Shown: positions 5,848 through 6,549 of the stretch, piece by piece
How the letters are laid out: each line of letters starts with the position of its first letter
Numbering within the stretch: the first letter of the stretch is position 1
From: an uncultured Shinella sp.
GTDB lineage: Bacteria > Pseudomonadota > Alphaproteobacteria > Rhizobiales > Rhizobiaceae
DNA: 6,549 nucleotides
Direction: 5' to 3'
Assembly: GCA_946481465.1 (NCBI GenBank)
Contig: CAMLOC010000216.1
Span: 1-6,549, forward strand
Made by a program: the position numbers and the translations under genes
Notes under the pieces: generated by a model
Told to the model about the DNA's origin: nothing
Seen by the model: only the letters and a program-made list of their open reading frames with translations
The model's database searches: none

Positions 5848-6549
5848 GGCGAATGCCGATAATCGCGGGAAGGCCGCCGGTCAACCGGCCGTGGACCTCA
5901 TCGTCGCCGGCGGCGGGGTGATGGGCCTGTGGACCGCGCTTTTCGCCGCCCGGCAGGGCCTGTCCGTGCATCTTGCCGAGCGGCGGACGATCGGGGCGGG
6001 CGCCAGCGGCGGCGTGCTCGGCGCGCTGATGCCGCATCTGCCGGACCGCTGGAACGCCAAGAAGGCCTTCCAGTTCGCGGCACTGGTCTCGCTCGAAGCG
6101 GAGATCGCGGCGCTGGAGGCGGAAACCGGGCTTTCCGCCGGCTATCGCCGCTCCGGCCGCCTCATTCCCCTTGCCAAGCCGCACAACCGTGCCATCGCGC
6201 TCGGCCATGCGCAGGATGCGCTTTCCGTCTGGGCGGTGCCCGGCCGGACCTTCGCCTTCGAGGTGCTGGATGCGACGCCTTTCGCCGGATGGCCGGCCGG
6301 GGCGGCGATGGCCTGCGGCCTCGTCCACGACCGTCTCGCCGCCCGCCTTTCGCCGCGGGCGCTGCTTGCCGCCTTGCGCGCCGCGCTCATGCGCCTGCCG
6401 AATGTCACGATCCGCGAAGGGGCGGGGCTGCGGTCGCTGGACCCGGCCACGGGCATCGCCCGCTTCGATGATGGTGCCGCTCTGGCCTTCGGTCACTGCG
6501 TGCTTTCGGCCGGCGTGGAGACTTTCGCCCTGCTCGCGCCCCTTGCGCC
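5846..6549 (+). CDS. FAD-dependent oxidoreductase (DAO family), probable partner of MnmD, C-terminus beyond the window edge
   Basis: From ATG 5846, 234 codons run to the window edge. The N-terminus has a Rossmann FAD-binding motif, VAGGGVMG at residues 20-27, and the acidic residue ending beta strand 2 is Glu45. A downstream stretch, GAGASGGVLGALMPHLPDRW, resembles the GASG...GAL..P segment of the MnmC FAD oxidase domain and related DAO enzymes such as ThiO. Position next to mnmD suggests it removes the carboxymethyl group from cmnm5s2U34 to give nm5s2U34, the MnmD substrate. This rests on context and family resemblance; another amine or amino-acid oxidase remains possible. An AGGA (5830-5833) lies 12 bases before the ATG, somewhat far. 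GTG at 5891 (residue 16, directly before DLIVAGGG) is an alternative start that would remove the overlap with mnmD. An in-frame TGA at 5837 rules out any extension upstream. Confidence 0.82.
   Translation, partial: MANADNRGKAAGQPAVDLIVAGGGVMGLWTALFAARQGLSVHLAERRTIGAGASGGVLGALMPHLPDRWNAKKAFQFAALVSLEAEIAALEAETGLSAGYRRSGRLIPLAKPHNRAIALGHAQDALSVWAVPGRTFAFEVLDATPFAGWPAGAAMACGLVHDRLAARLSPRALLAALRAALMRLPNVTIREGAGLRSLDPATGIARFDDGAALAFGHCVLSAGVETFALLAPLA

Noticed and set aside
5840..6496. A 218-codon minus-strand frame opposite the FAD oxidoreductase gene
   Set aside because: Its Arg/Gly/Ala/His-rich composition is typical of antisense frames in GC-rich DNA, while the plus strand carries a clear Rossmann FAD motif. 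It would also overlap the start of mnmD.
5846..6549. ThiO (glycine oxidase) or D-amino acid dehydrogenase as the specific identity of the FAD gene
   Set aside because: The visible Rossmann and GASG...GAL..P segments are shared across the DAO family. Adjacency to mnmD favours an MnmC-oxidase role, but the substrate-defining C-terminal half is outside the window, so no gene symbol was given.

Overview
The window is GC-rich with strongly GC-biased third codon positions and no RNA gene, insertion sequence, CRISPR or prophage signal. A cytoplasmic multi-PAS hybrid kinase, a non-pyrrolysine MttB-family methyltransferase and a separate MnmD-type tRNA methyltransferase together suggest an alphaproteobacterium, most likely Rhizobiales/Rhizobiaceae. 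That placement is inferred from protein character and base composition, not from a database match.

Layout. Positions 1-1235 (minus) hold the first 411 codons of a trimethylamine methyltransferase (MttB) family protein, whose C-terminus lies beyond the left edge. A 246-bp divergent intergenic region (1236-1481) follows. It is rich in dyad symmetry and ends in a leader able to sequester the Shine-Dalgarno sequence of the next gene. Positions 1482-5120 (plus) encode a 1212-residue soluble hybrid histidine kinase: about five PAS-like domains, HisKA, HATPase and two receivers. Only 4 bp separate its stop from the stop of mnmD (5125-5847, minus), and a 7-bp inverted repeat spans both stop codons. 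The mnmD start codon overlaps the apparent start codon of a divergent FAD-dependent oxidoreductase gene (5846 to the right edge, plus) within a single CATG.

How the genes may work together. The mnmD product and its divergent neighbour look like the two halves of enterobacterial MnmC (methyltransferase and FAD oxidase), carried here as separate genes on opposite strands. If so, they catalyse the last two steps of mnm5s2U formation at tRNA wobble position 34. The kinase has no DNA-binding output and no HPt domain, so its partners must lie elsewhere. Sharing a regulatory region with the MttB-family gene makes co-regulation possible but does not show it. I see no clearly novel multi-gene system. 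The most interesting points are the split divergent mnm pair, the 246-bp regulatory region and the partly degenerate first receiver of the kinase.
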